Below are positions 19,250 through 29,900 of a stretch of DNA of 64,000 bases, one piece after another (positions within the stretch are counted from its first letter, which is position 1; each line of letters opens with the position of its first letter). This stretch comes from Chitinophaga sp. YR573. GTDB taxonomy: Bacteria; Bacteroidota; Bacteroidia; Chitinophagales; Chitinophagaceae. The stretch lies in NCBI RefSeq assembly GCF_900110995.1, contig NZ_FOJF01000003.1, positions 930,001-994,000 on the forward strand, written 5' to 3'. A program made the translations under genes and the position numbers. The notes under the pieces were generated by a model that saw only the letters and a list, made by a program, of their open reading frames with translations, did not search any database and was not told the DNA's origin.

Positions 19250-19861
19250 TTAAACTTTCTGCAAACACCAGGTGGTCATGCACCGTAAGTTTTGCACATT
19301 GGTGGTTTTTATAGGTTCGTGAAGCCGGGCGTTGAGGCTTTGGGTATATTGAAGCAGCAATTGCTGGTTAACCAAAAAACGTTCACTGCCATCGGGCAAA
19401 AGATAGCGGCCATTGCTCAGGTTCTGCACCAGCGTTTCAATCCCGATATCCGATGCAAGTCTTGCAAATAGATAACCGCCGGGTTTCAGTACCCGCCACA
19501 TTGAGTGGATCATATTATCAAAATGATCAGGACTGTTCGCGAAGTGCAATACCGCGCTGCTGATCACCAGGTCAAAATAATTATCGTCAAAAGGCAGGTT
19601 TTCAGCCGAAGCAACTACAAAATTCTCTTTGGAGTTAGCATGGGCCAGCGTTTGTGATAATTGTTTAACTGCTGATACCGCATTGGGATTAGGGTCAATG
19701 CCATACACCTCATAGCCGTTTCTCAGGAAGTAAGTCAGGTTACGCCCGCCTCCGCAGCCTGCGTCGAGCACCTTTTTACAATTATCATAAGTGCCTTTAA
19801 GCAGTTGGTCGAAAAGGTAAATATCTATGTTCCCGTAAAGTTGCTGAAGTTCTGATTGCAT
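19250..19861 (-). CDS. Class I SAM-dependent methyltransferase
   Basis: 203 residues with the Rossmann-fold SAM motifs: motif I VLDAGCGGGRN (about 33-43), the acidic end of strand 2 in VYGIDPNPNA, ASAENLPFDDNYFDLVISSA, then VLKPGGYLFAR. This is the UbiE/type-11 methyltransferase pattern. The substrate is not predictable from sequence. It is followed by a permease gene 186 bp away on the same strand, with no sign of coupling. Confidence 0.9.
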   Translation of the reverse strand: MQSELQQLYGNIDIYLFDQLLKGTYDNCKKVLDAGCGGGRNLTYFLRNGYEVYGIDPNPNAVSAVKQLSQTLAHANSKENFVVASAENLPFDDNYFDLVISSAVLHFANSPDHFDNMIHSMWRVLKPGGYLFARLASDIGIETLVQNLSNGRYLLPDGSERFLVNQQLLLQYTQSLNARLHEPIKTTNVQNLRCMTTWCLQKV

Positions 19862-20046
19862 GGATCAAAGTTAAAGGATAAGCAGCTTGACAGTAATTTT
19901 ATTGATAAGAATAATATTGCTAATTTGAGATTAAACAGGATAATTACAATGCTTACATATTAGTCTTGAATATCACGCACAACTGATCCGGGAGGAGGCA
20001 ATGTTAATCGGAACATTTTCTTAATAAAATCTACATCCGGAATAGT

Positions 20047-22422
20047 TTATTCTGTTCTGAGATCATTTGCAGAATTTGTCATAGCAGCTTTAATAGTATG
20101 AAAACTAATGGTGAGTAATGTAATTCCTATTATTGCGCCTCCGGCTATCAGGAAAACATCGGGGCTAATACGAATATGATAGGCAAATCGCTGCAGCCAA
20201 CTGCTCATAGCCCACCAGGACAGCGGAATTGCAATGCCCACAGCAATGAGTACGGATAGTAATAAATCCCTGAATAATAACAGTATCACATTGTTCGCCG
20301 TTGCTCCCAGCACTTTGCGTATGCCTATTTCTTTACGTTTCCTCTCTACCGTGAACGTTGCCAGGCCAAACAGACCCAGGCAGGATATCAATACTGCCAA
20401 TCCTGTGAAGTATTTTGACAATGCAGCTACCTGCTTTTCTGCAATGTATTGAGCCTGGAAATCTGCATTCAGGAAATTGTAGTCGAAAGAAAACTGGGGA
20501 TTGAAGGACTTGTAGAAGGTACCCAATTGGGCAATCACTTTATTTTCCATACCTGGGCTGATCCTTACCAGGATAGTCTGTGTCTGATGGTCCAGCTCAA
20601 TGAATAAGGGCTTTACTGACTCATGCAGAGATTCAAAATGAAAGTTTTTGACCACCCCTGCAATTTCACGGTGTTTACCTGCAAAATTGATACCTTTTCC
20701 CACCGGATCTTTTAGTCCCAGGGCTTTAATGGCCGCTTCATTAAAAATGATCTTTGATCCGTCTGTGCCGAAATTTTGGGAAAAAGTGCGTCCGGAAAGC
20801 ATTTTAATCCCCAGGGTCTCTATTAAATCATAGGTGCCGTGAAGGTTCCTGAACATAATTATTTCTTCCCGTCCATTTTCCTTCCATGAAACAGGTATGC
20901 CTGGACCGCCCAGTATGTTGCCCACCATAGCAGAAGCATTTACAATTCCTGGTATCTTTTTCACTTCGGAAAGAAATGCTGGGATGTTGGTCGCTACACT
21001 TCCTTCAGACTCAAAGTAGATCACATGATTTTTGTCATACCCCGGATTTTTTGTTTGTATGTAGGTTATTTGTTTATACACGATCAATACTGCCACAATA
21101 AATATGACCGACAGGCTGAACTGAAATACTACCAATCCTTTCCGGGCCCATAATTCCTCAATGCTGTTACGGACCTTTCCTTTCAGTACAACCACGGGAT
21201 TAAAACCGGAAAGGTATAAGGCAGGATAACTGCCAGCTATTAGCCCGGTGAACAGCGTAATGCCCAGAAATGATAATATAAGGTTAATGTCTGCATGAAT
21301 TACTAATTGCTTTCCTGTAATTTCATTGAAACGGGGAAGTAGTAACTGTACCAGCAGTAATGCTATTATCAGCGATAAGAAGGCCATTAGCAAAGCTTCT
21401 CCCAGATGTTGAAGTATCAGTGTTTTCCGGTCGGCACCCATTGCTTTGCATATACCAATTTCCTTCATTCTGCCGGATGCTTTTGCCGTGGAAAGATTCA
21501 TGAAGTTGATACAGGCGATGATAAGGATAAAAAGTGCTATCAGGGAAAATAGCTTTACATATCCGATTCTGCCACCCGATTGTATCCCGTTCTCATAGTT
21601 CCCATACAGATAATTTTCGCCATAGGGCTTCAGAAATAAATTACGATGAGTGCCTTTACTGTAGTTGCTCATAAAAGTGTTGAGCTTATCATTGAAATGT
21701 GCTACGTCGGTACCTTTCTTTAGCACCAGATAAGTGTAAAAAGGACCGGAATTGTTTTGGCTGTTCATTGTTCCCGTTATTCCCATAATGTCTTTAAATG
21801 CTGCAAATGGGAATACCAGATCGAATTGTACGGAGGAATTGGGAGGTGTTTCTTTAAAAATACCAGCAATAACACTCTGCTTTTTGAGATCATATATTTG
21901 CCAGTCAATAGTTTTTCCAATAAGGTTTTCAGTTGTATGGAATAATTTCATGGCAAGTTTTTCCGATATTACAATAGCATGCTTATCGGCCAGGACTTGC
22001 ATACGACTGCCTTGTAAAAGAGGGTAGGAGAAAATATTGAAATAGTCTTTGCCAGCAAATATCCCCGCTACTTTAACAGTATTATTGTCTTCAGCAGAAA
22101 GGACCATCTTCGGGAACCATGAAGGAGGTGTACTGGCTGCCGCATATTCCACCTCTGGCATTGTTTCCATTAGGGCTTCTGCCAGTAAGGCCGAAGTCTC
22201 GGGAGTTGTATTAATCCCTCCGGCATGTGGGCGTTGCTCCATTACCTGGAACAATTGAGGACCTTTTTCGTGGAACTTGTCAATTGTTAGTTCATCATAC
22301 ACCCACAAATAGATCAATAGAGCACTGGCAAGACCTGTAGATAACCCTATCAGATTAAGGGAAGTAAACAGACGGTTTTTAAGGAAATGACGACAGGCAA
22401 TCTTAAGATAGTTTCTGAGCAT
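20047..22422 (-). CDS. MacB/FtsX-type ABC transporter permease
   Basis: 791 residues. It opens with the family's N-terminal MLRNYLKIACRHFLKNRLFTSLNL and first membrane helix, then a periplasmic MacB core domain (about 45-255), three FtsX helices (about 285-420) containing the conserved GRMKEIGICKAMGADRKTL, a second periplasmic core, and a second FtsX set (about 670-785) with ERKRKEIGIRKVLGATANNV. It is thus a duplicated four-plus-four layout, usual for Bacteroidota. No ATPase gene is adjacent; such permeases are often orphan, working with an ATPase encoded elsewhere. They act in mechanotransmission or export of peptides and lipids, substrate unknown. Confidence 0.93.
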   Translation of the reverse strand: MLRNYLKIACRHFLKNRLFTSLNLIGLSTGLASALLIYLWVYDELTIDKFHEKGPQLFQVMEQRPHAGGINTTPETSALLAEALMETMPEVEYAAASTPPSWFPKMVLSAEDNNTVKVAGIFAGKDYFNIFSYPLLQGSRMQVLADKHAIVISEKLAMKLFHTTENLIGKTIDWQIYDLKKQSVIAGIFKETPPNSSVQFDLVFPFAAFKDIMGITGTMNSQNNSGPFYTYLVLKKGTDVAHFNDKLNTFMSNYSKGTHRNLFLKPYGENYLYGNYENGIQSGGRIGYVKLFSLIALFILIIACINFMNLSTAKASGRMKEIGICKAMGADRKTLILQHLGEALLMAFLSLIIALLLVQLLLPRFNEITGKQLVIHADINLILSFLGITLFTGLIAGSYPALYLSGFNPVVVLKGKVRNSIEELWARKGLVVFQFSLSVIFIVAVLIVYKQITYIQTKNPGYDKNHVIYFESEGSVATNIPAFLSEVKKIPGIVNASAMVGNILGGPGIPVSWKENGREEIIMFRNLHGTYDLIETLGIKMLSGRTFSQNFGTDGSKIIFNEAAIKALGLKDPVGKGINFAGKHREIAGVVKNFHFESLHESVKPLFIELDHQTQTILVRISPGMENKVIAQLGTFYKSFNPQFSFDYNFLNADFQAQYIAEKQVAALSKYFTGLAVLISCLGLFGLATFTVERKRKEIGIRKVLGATANNVILLLFRDLLLSVLIAVGIAIPLSWWAMSSWLQRFAYHIRISPDVFLIAGGAIIGITLLTISFHTIKAAMTNSANDLRTE

Positions 22423-22551
22423 AATTATTTCTTAATACATGAGGGTTAAAGTCACTAAGAAGATGCCAGATTATTATTATACTAATAACAGTAAAATGTG
22501 CATGATTAAATTTGTGCATATGTCCGGTTTTGATACACTGCATGTGCGCTT

Positions 22552-22854
22552 TTGTCTCATTCTGAACCAGTCAAGTTAAGCAGAGATTTTAATATATGGA
22601 AGAATAGTGTCTCTAATATAAAAGCATTTTTTGCGGACTTCCACAGGTATATTGAACCTGTTAGTCTTGAAGTGGAATTCTGTGCTTTTGAGGGTGAGCA
22701 CGCCGTAGCAGTGGGATACCTGACTTCAAAGATTTTGAAATACGATAAGCTTTTTTCGACAGCATTTACAGCTACATTTAAAGTGCAGGAAGGGAAGATT
22801 GTGAAGTATCATTTTCTGGAGGACAGTTATAGGCTGAATGAAATGATGAATTGA
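22552..22854 (+). pseudogene. Truncated NTF2-like/SnoaL-like protein
   Basis: About 100 codons matching only the second half of an NTF2-like (SnoaL) cone: IKAFFADFHRYIEPVSLEVE, then EHAVAVGYLTSK and FTATFKVQEGKIVKYHFLED. No ATG is in frame; a TTG at 22552 is the only start, and stop codons lie just upstream in this frame. The ~40 N-terminal residues normal for the fold are missing and I could not find them in another frame, so it looks like a 5'-deleted remnant. It could still be expressed as a short protein. A weak hairpin follows at about 22862-22892. Confidence 0.55.
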
Positions 22855-22964
22855 TGAAAGGAGGGTGCCTCTTTTATTTAAGACACCCTCTACTTACACA
22901 AATGAAGTCAAATCAGAATACGACAGATGACTAGTGTTCAGTTAGCTTTTCATGGTGAGGACTA

Positions 22965-25064
22965 TTATTGTTTGATGATTTTTTCTTTGATCACATTGCC
23001 GCCGTTATGAATGATCATAATGTAGGTACCGGGTACAAGTGTGCTCACATCAATAGTCTGGTTCCCTTTATTAACCTTTCCTATCTGAACCGTTTTTACG
23101 ATTGCACCATTTATATCCAGTAGCTGGAGATAAGTATTTGTGCCTGCATTCAATCCTTCAAACTGGAGGGCAAGGTTGTTTGAGGTGGGATTAGGGAAGG
23201 TTTTAATTGTTGCTGTTGTTTTTGTTGTAACGGTGCTTTCAGGTGTATCTCTTGATGCCCTGCGGGACAGAATCAGATCAGACTCACTGCCCATGAAGAT
23301 GGCTGCGATTCCTTCATCGGCTTGTGTATCAGTGTAAGATGGAGCTCCTATTATGATATCTGTATATCCATCTCCATCTATATCGCCCGCATTTGCCAGG
23401 CTGGTTCCCAGGTCAGACCAGGACCTGTCAGACCGTATAGTTGCCATCGTTGTATTTGTTAAACCTGAGGGAGAGCTGGGATACACGTACACCCGCCCTG
23501 AATTTGTGAGTCCGTTAATGTCTTCTCTGGGTGCCGATGCAATCACGTTTGCAAAGCCGTTCCATGTCAGCTGTGATCCCAGGAGTGCAGAATCCTGACT
23601 ACCCGTTATCGTAGTGGCCAGGGTGTTGTAAAAACCATTACTATTACTACTATAGACATACAATGCACCTGCATGGTTTCCAAAATCCTTATCACCGACT
23701 ACCAAATCGCGATATATATCACTGTTGATATCCCGCCCGGATAGAATCGCAGAACCGAAGGATACTGAGTTAGCAGGGGCATGTATCACCGTAGTAGCTG
23801 CGGAATCAATTGTCTGGCCACTGGGACGATAGAGATAGATTGCGTTATCAGCTACTACTATTGCTAAAAGGTTCCTAAATTGGTCTACAAACCCTCCAGT
23901 GGCTACTTTTTTTCCAAAGCCTATAGTCCCACTGATAGCCAGTTGTTGGATCAATGAATATTTGATACCCCTGGTATTGCCAAAATAAACGGAAACATAT
24001 CCCTGACCTTCGGGTGCTCCAATCATGATGTCATTGGTACCGTCAAAAAAGAGGTCCTGAATAATGGCAACACTGGAACCAAACCGGTCTCCTTTTCTTG
24101 TTGAACGGATAATTTCAGGAGTGGTATTTAAACCAGTGGCTGATCCATAATAAAGATATGCATACCCGGTATCCTGCGAGGTCCATGAACCCGCATTATA
24201 GGGAACACCTACCAGCACATCACCATAACCATCTCCATTCACATCTCCGGAACCGGCTATTACCTCTCCGAAATGCCCGTTTGCAACATTTCTTTCAAGC
24301 ATGGTAAATTGGTTGGGGTTTATCCCATTTGCGGAACCATAATAAACGAATACGGCTCCTTCCTGTGTCTGACCATTGGTATAATATGGCGCTCCCACAA
24401 GTATATCACTGAATCCATCCCTATTTATATCTCCGGCAGCGGCAACGGTAGTACCCAATCGGGCACCAGCCTGGTTTTGTCTCAGCAGGGTTTGGGCATT
24501 TAGTATTGTCATATCTCCCGCAATGACGGTAACGGAAACCGGATATGTTGCCTGTGCATCATCCACAGCAATCTCTACCTGATCCTGTTGTAAAGTAAAA
24601 TGGGCAGGTAGCTGTTTACCTTTTGCGTCAAGTACCTTCAAGTCGCTGTAATTCAGCTGTTGGTCCTTGTTTTTGAACTGGACACCATTTATGCTTTGGT
24701 AGATGGCGCTCCAGCCATTGCTTACCTGTAGCCGGACCGTCAGTGCGCCGGCAGGTTTGTTGATGATGAAGTTTTGCCGGATGCCCTGTTCATCATTTAT
24801 ATACTCCACTTTGAAGTGATGATCATGATCGAATTGAACGGCATTGTCATGCGTGGTTACAAGAGGCTGAGCGGCTGGCTGATATCCGCCTACGTCTGTT
24901 ACTGTAAGGCCAAATGTCCAGTGTTGTGTCGCATCCTGTGGCGTAATACTTAATTCACTGGCAGTGTAACTTGCGCAAATACCATTCTTTGGATTTGGGT
25001 CTGTAGTGGCATGAACAGAAATAGTAATGAGAAATAAAAGTACTGATAAGTAGGGCTTTTTCAT
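22965..25064 (-). CDS. Type IX-secreted FG-GAP (integrin-like) beta-propeller protein
   Basis: 699 residues from the ATG at 25064, where a signal peptide starts (MKKPYLSVLLFLITISVHA). The N-terminal ~200 residues form a beta-rich domain of unknown type. Seven or so FG-GAP repeats follow, with calcium-binding cores such as GDINRDGFSDILVGAP, GDVNGDGYGDVLVG and GDIDGDGYTDIIIGAP, forming an integrin-alpha-like propeller. The last ~85 residues are a type A sorting domain of the type IX secretion system (FPNPTSNNLALQF, then LVPGTYIMIIHNG). It should be exported to the cell surface or medium, perhaps in adhesion. A likely broken small lipoprotein gene lies just upstream on the same strand. Confidence 0.9.
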   Translation of the reverse strand: MKKPYLSVLLFLITISVHATTDPNPKNGICASYTASELSITPQDATQHWTFGLTVTDVGGYQPAAQPLVTTHDNAVQFDHDHHFKVEYINDEQGIRQNFIINKPAGALTVRLQVSNGWSAIYQSINGVQFKNKDQQLNYSDLKVLDAKGKQLPAHFTLQQDQVEIAVDDAQATYPVSVTVIAGDMTILNAQTLLRQNQAGARLGTTVAAAGDINRDGFSDILVGAPYYTNGQTQEGAVFVYYGSANGINPNQFTMLERNVANGHFGEVIAGSGDVNGDGYGDVLVGVPYNAGSWTSQDTGYAYLYYGSATGLNTTPEIIRSTRKGDRFGSSVAIIQDLFFDGTNDIMIGAPEGQGYVSVYFGNTRGIKYSLIQQLAISGTIGFGKKVATGGFVDQFRNLLAIVVADNAIYLYRPSGQTIDSAATTVIHAPANSVSFGSAILSGRDINSDIYRDLVVGDKDFGNHAGALYVYSSNSNGFYNTLATTITGSQDSALLGSQLTWNGFANVIASAPREDINGLTNSGRVYVYPSSPSGLTNTTMATIRSDRSWSDLGTSLANAGDIDGDGYTDIIIGAPSYTDTQADEGIAAIFMGSESDLILSRRASRDTPESTVTTKTTATIKTFPNPTSNNLALQFEGLNAGTNTYLQLLDINGAIVKTVQIGKVNKGNQTIDVSTLVPGTYIMIIHNGGNVIKEKIIKQ

Positions 25065-25118
25065 CTTGTGGGTTTTAATAAGGGTTATATATAGGGTTGA
25101 AAATGCGGGTAACAAATA

Positions 25119-25369
25119 TCATTGCACATTAATCGTAAAATACACCCAATCCGGGCTGGTACATGCAGTGCCCGAACAGTTGTTTCCAAACGTCGTAACC
25201 TTCACATTCCGGTACCGTACCTCAATATTACTTGACACCAATCGGGGATTTCGTCTGAAACAGGGGTGTGAATCATTGTCGGTTGTGTACTTTTTCGACA
25301 TCCATAAAAACAAAGGGATAATACAATGGCACACAATGCCATCAGGGGGAACTTGTTCTTGGTTCGCAT
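25119..25369 (-). pseudogene. Frameshifted small lipoprotein
   Basis: From the ATG at 25369 the minus strand encodes a clear lipoprotein signal (MALCAIVLSLCFYGC) running to about residue 43, then soon stops at 25202-25204. The adjacent frame, open to 25119, continues with a plausible beta-rich domain (VEVRYRNV-like IEVRYRNVKV, then GNNCSGTACTSPDWVY). Joining the two frames by one base gives a sensible lipoprotein of about 84 residues, so this looks like a recent one-base frameshift or a sequencing error. Same strand as, and 54 bp upstream of, the FG-GAP gene, possibly co-transcribed. Confidence 0.6.
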
Positions 25370-25628
25370 AAGGTTTTAATTGGTTAACAGTAGGCAATAT
25401 ACTAAATTATTTGAACGGCAGCGACGCTTCGTATTCATGTTAAGCCGTTAAAATCTCCCTAACTGATGATTGACAAATCTTTACTTTAATTGTTCTTACA
25501 TAAGAATTTTTAAATTCCAGTCTGAATAATATAGAGAATGTATTATAATATTGATTATAGGTAAGCAAAATCTGGTGGTCAACAGTTTTTGCATTTAAAT
25601 TTATCGTCTTGCTATTAAGGATTTGTGT

Positions 25629-26327
25629 TTAACAGATCATCAACAACCTACTCTGTCCGGATTTTTCCTTTGGCGCACGGTGAAGACAAGGAGGAACCTG
25701 ACTTTCAGGATGATCAACCGCCAACCTCCATAGGTGACCAAGGCCTAAGCTTATTGGACGTGCATCAGGTTCTGCCTGATAGTGCAGATCAAAGAAATGT
25801 TCACTTAAGAATGACTCAAAACCTTCATCTGCTCCATGATATAGTTTTTTGAGTTCATCACGTATTTCCGGAATAAGTACTTTCTTTTTGCCTTGTGAAT
25901 TTGGCAATATTTCACTCGATTCGCCATAGTAAGTGCATAAAAAGGTATCGGTTGGTATAGGAGAGCGATCTACATGAAAAGAATAAACATCGGTTGGAAA
26001 AAAGGGGTATGTATCATCCCGATCATAGTATTTGATCACATTAAGGATTGGCGATAAGCCATGAGCTTCCAATACCTTCAAGTCATTTAAAAGAATTTCA
26101 CGGGCAAGTTGCCCTTGTTCACTCAACTGAAGTTCACAAAGTTCCTCTTGTTCAATTACCGTTATATTTCCGCTTAGCACTACCTTTTTAACAATCTCAG
26201 AAAAATCACCTGTTAGTTTACGAGTCCAGCAAATCGCATTCATTTCTCCGCTAAATGGCGTAGAAACAAGGTCTTGAAAATTCGTGACACAGTGAATTTG
26301 ATTCTCAGTATGAGATAAACCTATCAT
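25629..26327 (-). CDS. DUF1826-like protein, possible metal-dependent cupin/oxygenase fold
   Basis: 232 residues from the ATG at 26327; a longer frame would need a TTG and adds no conserved residues. The middle contains SFHVDRSPIPTDTFLCTYYG (His118, Asp120) and the end LHRAPKEKSGQSRLL (His216), the HxD...H spacing of a double-stranded beta-helix iron site, as reported for DUF1826-like proteins. It has no signal peptide, so is cytoplasmic. Family assignment is from remembered motif similarity and is tentative. It stands alone between long non-coding stretches. Confidence 0.6.
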   Translation of the reverse strand: MIGLSHTENQIHCVTNFQDLVSTPFSGEMNAICWTRKLTGDFSEIVKKVVLSGNITVIEQEELCELQLSEQGQLAREILLNDLKVLEAHGLSPILNVIKYYDRDDTYPFFPTDVYSFHVDRSPIPTDTFLCTYYGESSEILPNSQGKKKVLIPEIRDELKKLYHGADEGFESFLSEHFFDLHYQAEPDARPISLGLGHLWRLAVDHPESQVPPCLHRAPKEKSGQSRLLMIC

Positions 26328-26472
26328 GATAGTTAATATAAATATACAATCATTTGACAATCAGGTATGGGTGTAGCAACCAGTCAAGCCAGCACAAATA
26401 CTGATTGAAAAACTTTTGATGAAGATACATTAACAGGTACTCAGATTCTAAGAAGTATTGTTAAGAAAAGGG

Positions 26473-26554
26473 ATTGAACAGGTTCATCCTACGTTCATCC
26501 TACGTTGCGAACGTAGGATGAACGTAGGATGAACCTTATCAATACCTGTTCAAT
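26473..26554. repeat. Nested perfect palindrome with internal direct repeats
   Basis: Two perfect 26-nt arms (26481-26506 and 26510-26535) separated by 3 nt; each arm itself holds a direct repeat of CGTTCATCCTA-type units. An outer 10-bp pair (ATTGAACAGG / CCTGTTCAAT, 26473-26482 and 26545-26554) encloses them. It could extrude as a cruciform or form a long RNA hairpin. No T-run follows, so it is not a typical terminator. Confidence 0.8.
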
Positions 26555-26568
26555 TCTGCTTTACATAG

Positions 26569-26903
26569 GGTCTTATTATAATCTGTGCAGGTGTATCATA
26601 CCGTTCACAGAACATTTTAACCACTACGCGGCGTAAAGTACTCATTGAGCACAATCGTTTTGAAAATACACATATGAGCGGAATTTTTGTCAATGATGAT
26701 GCCTCCTGTCGTACACAATAACATAAAAGTACTTGATAACTATTTTTTGTTTACATGGGTCAAAACTACTGGAGGCAAAGAGTACTGGCAACATAAAGAT
26801 TTCAGGCAATACAATTTATAATGCTTCATCAATAGATAATGTATTAAAATTTGTTGACTGTTCAGATATCTCTGTATCTGATAATAAACTACTCAAGAAA
26901 TAA
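26569..26903 (+). pseudogene. Right-handed beta-helix protein remnant (GH110-like)
   Basis: Two fragments in different frames read as consecutive coils of a parallel beta-helix. Frame 1 (to a stop at 26719-26721) gives NILTTTRRKVLIEHNRFENT then HMSGIFVNDDASC. Frame 3 (26757-26903) gives STGNIKISGNTIYNASSIDN then VLKFVDCSDISVSDNKLLKK and a stop. The pattern TTRRKVLIEHNRF...SGIFVNDDA recalls the C-terminal part of GH110 alpha-galactosidases. With the whole N-terminal part missing and a frame disruption, this is decayed gene debris. Confidence 0.55.
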
Positions 26904-26947
26904 TAATAACTTTTATTATATTATAATTATATATACTTTGTGTTATT

Positions 26948-29900
26948 ATGACCCGCTTTAGTAATAACCTATATTTGCTGATTTTCGCGGGCCTCATTCT
27001 GTTTCCACGTATTTCATTTGCACAGTTGCAGATTAATTCAATAACAAGTACACCCAGTACCTGCTCCAATAACGGAAGTATTACCGTTAATGCATCTGCA
27101 ACTTCACTGCCAATGCTTTACAGTATAACAGGAGGTCCTGTAACACAACCTATACAGACCGTTAATGTATTTAATTCCCTTCCGCCAGGCACGTATACTG
27201 TGAAAGTTACTGATGCAGCATCGAACAGCACAACCGGAAGCATCACCATCGGGGGCAATTATTTACAGCCGGATATGAGTCCGATCAAAAGTCCGCCCTA
27301 TTGCATCGGTAGCAGTACCGGCCAGATTATCGGCAACAGGATAGCAGGAACAGGCAACGGACCTTATACATGGCAACTTTTATCACCTTCTCCGGTTACT
27401 ACCGCCCCGCAGGTTTCCGATACATTTAATAACCTGCCTGCGGGTAATTATACTTTGCGGCTAAGCGATGCCTGTGGGGGTTTCAGAACGATAGTAGTAA
27501 CGCTGTCTGATCCTCCCCCTTCTAATCTATCTTTTCAGATTCCACCACAGGTAAATATGATAGGCTGCGATTCAGCAATAATAACGATGCATATGCGTGC
27601 TGATTTGTATCGGTTTCCACTTACATTAACATTTGTTACAAATACAGGTACTTTTACCACCAGTACCCCTACACGGATAGATACAGCAAACTGCTGCAAT
27701 TATTTTACCGTTGAGCAGATTATTCCCAATTTTACCTATGGTAACTCTTTACAGATAACCATCACCGATAACTGTGGCAGCGTTATTGCTACCCAAAAAT
27801 CTTATGCCAAATCATTTGTCTTTTGTCCTGTGCTAACTTCACACTTTGCCAACTGTATCTATAAAACAACCATTAATTATGATCTTAATAATCGTGCTTG
27901 TACCGGGCCGGATACACTATATACAAGCATGAAGCCACCGCTTATATATTCTGTTACGGACGTACTCACAAATACGATTGTTGATGCAGATACCCTTCCC
28001 GGATACCTTGCCAATAATGGTTACTTCCAGACAAGCGGCTTCAACACAAAAGATCTCATAACAGATAAGACATATAACATTGCTATTAAGGATGCCTGTG
28101 GACGAACTTTTCTCCAGCAGATGTATGTCCCTGCCCAGGCTACTCCTCCTGCACCACGGATATCTTACAAACAATTGTATCGGGACGGATGCCTGGATTC
28201 CACTGCCAAGATTTCGATCAGTGTTGACTATTTCAGACGACAGCCTCAACTGGTGCTGTTATCCGGCCCAGCAAGAATGGGAAGTAAGAAGCCAGGCTAT
28301 GAATATGAAAGCTCTTATTCTTATCCTGATACATTCCAGATAACAGGAGTTGGTACGAATACCTATTCATTTGATATCAATAATTTATCAGCAGGTACTT
28401 ACCAGTTTAAAGTAATAGACAGCTGTGGATCGGAATTGTTTGACAGCTTTATAATATTACCTGCACGGGTGACTGACTTTCATCATCGTTTTAGTTATAA
28501 AAGAGGATGTTTGGGCAGAAACGAATTACACTATAATATCACTGCTGCTAACGGCTTTATTCGTATCAGGAATCTTAGCACAAGTGTTGAAACCTATAAG
28601 TATTACCAGTCGCAGGATTTTGATACACCTATACATGATTCAGCTACCAATCTGGCATCAGGAACATATGAGGTTATCTTTAATTACACCTCCTATTTTG
28701 CATCCAGCATACCTGCAAACAGCACTGTGGTGCCTTGCCAGGAAATAAGAGATACTGTTGTGATTGAAGGCTATCAAACGCCTGCCGTCATCGCGCATAA
28801 TTATGTGTCATGTAAACAGACAGCCTTGCTGGAAATAGTTGCAGACAGCAGTAAAGGAGTACCGCCATATGAGTATGAAATCGTTGCCGGGCCAGCCATT
28901 TTCCCTATGCAGACAAGTAATTTCTTTGCAGTAAATACGCCGGGAACATATACTGTAAGAATTTATGATGTTTGCGGCAATGCATCTACTTCGCAAATAA
29001 CGGTGACGCAGATTGTAGTTCCTCCTGTCACGGTACTCTCATTCTCCTGTAACAGTAAGCAATTAACTTTCGGTTCATCCTCTTTTTACACCTACAAATG
29101 GACTGCACCTAACGGAACAGTATTTACAGGTGATACGCTTAATATCAATCCTGTAACCCCGGCTGATACCGGTATATATACCATTCAAAGAATCACCGAT
29201 ATTAATGGTTGCCGGGATACGTCATATAGTACCTACCATCTTGAATCCACCAATATATATGAACGGATAGAACGTATTTGCCCGGGCAATAGCATCACTA
29301 TCGGGATGCATACCTATAACAGCACAGGGCAATATACAGACACGCTGAAGAATGTTAAAGGCTGTGATAGTATTGTTTTTTTACGCCTCACCGTTCTTCC
29401 CCTGAAGCGGGATACTGTATACAAATCTATCTGCCCTGGAATGCAATTTCAATTTAATGGAAAATTGTATTCAACTGCGGGCACTTACAGCGATACTTTG
29501 GCCACTTCTACCTGCGACAGCATTGTTACACTTGTACTTTCTGCAGCGCTAAAACAACAGTCTGTCAGTCTTAGTATATGTGAGAATACGCAGTATAATT
29601 TTAATGGTAAGATATTAACATCACCCGGTATTTACCGTGATACCTTAGCTACTACCACCTGTGACAGCATCGTTATTCTGGATCTGTCTGTGTTGCCTTT
29701 AAAGCGTAGCACATTCGACCATACAATTTGTGTAGGTGATCAATTTAATTTTAATGGAAAAATCATTACCACTGCTGGTAGTTATACAGACACACTAAAC
29801 ACTGCCTCTTGTGACAGTATCGTAACGGCAAACATATCTGTTGTTTCTCCAACGGTACAAATTACAGTGAGTCAGCAAACGATAATGGCCGGAGATATGG

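Noticed and set aside
25066..25371. Plus-strand ORF of 101 codons over the lipoprotein remnant
   Set aside because: It has no signal or motif; the opposite strand carries a clear lipoprotein signal peptide and coding pattern.
26473..26554. CRISPR array
   Set aside because: The repeats are inverted and nested without spacers, so they form a palindrome rather than an array.
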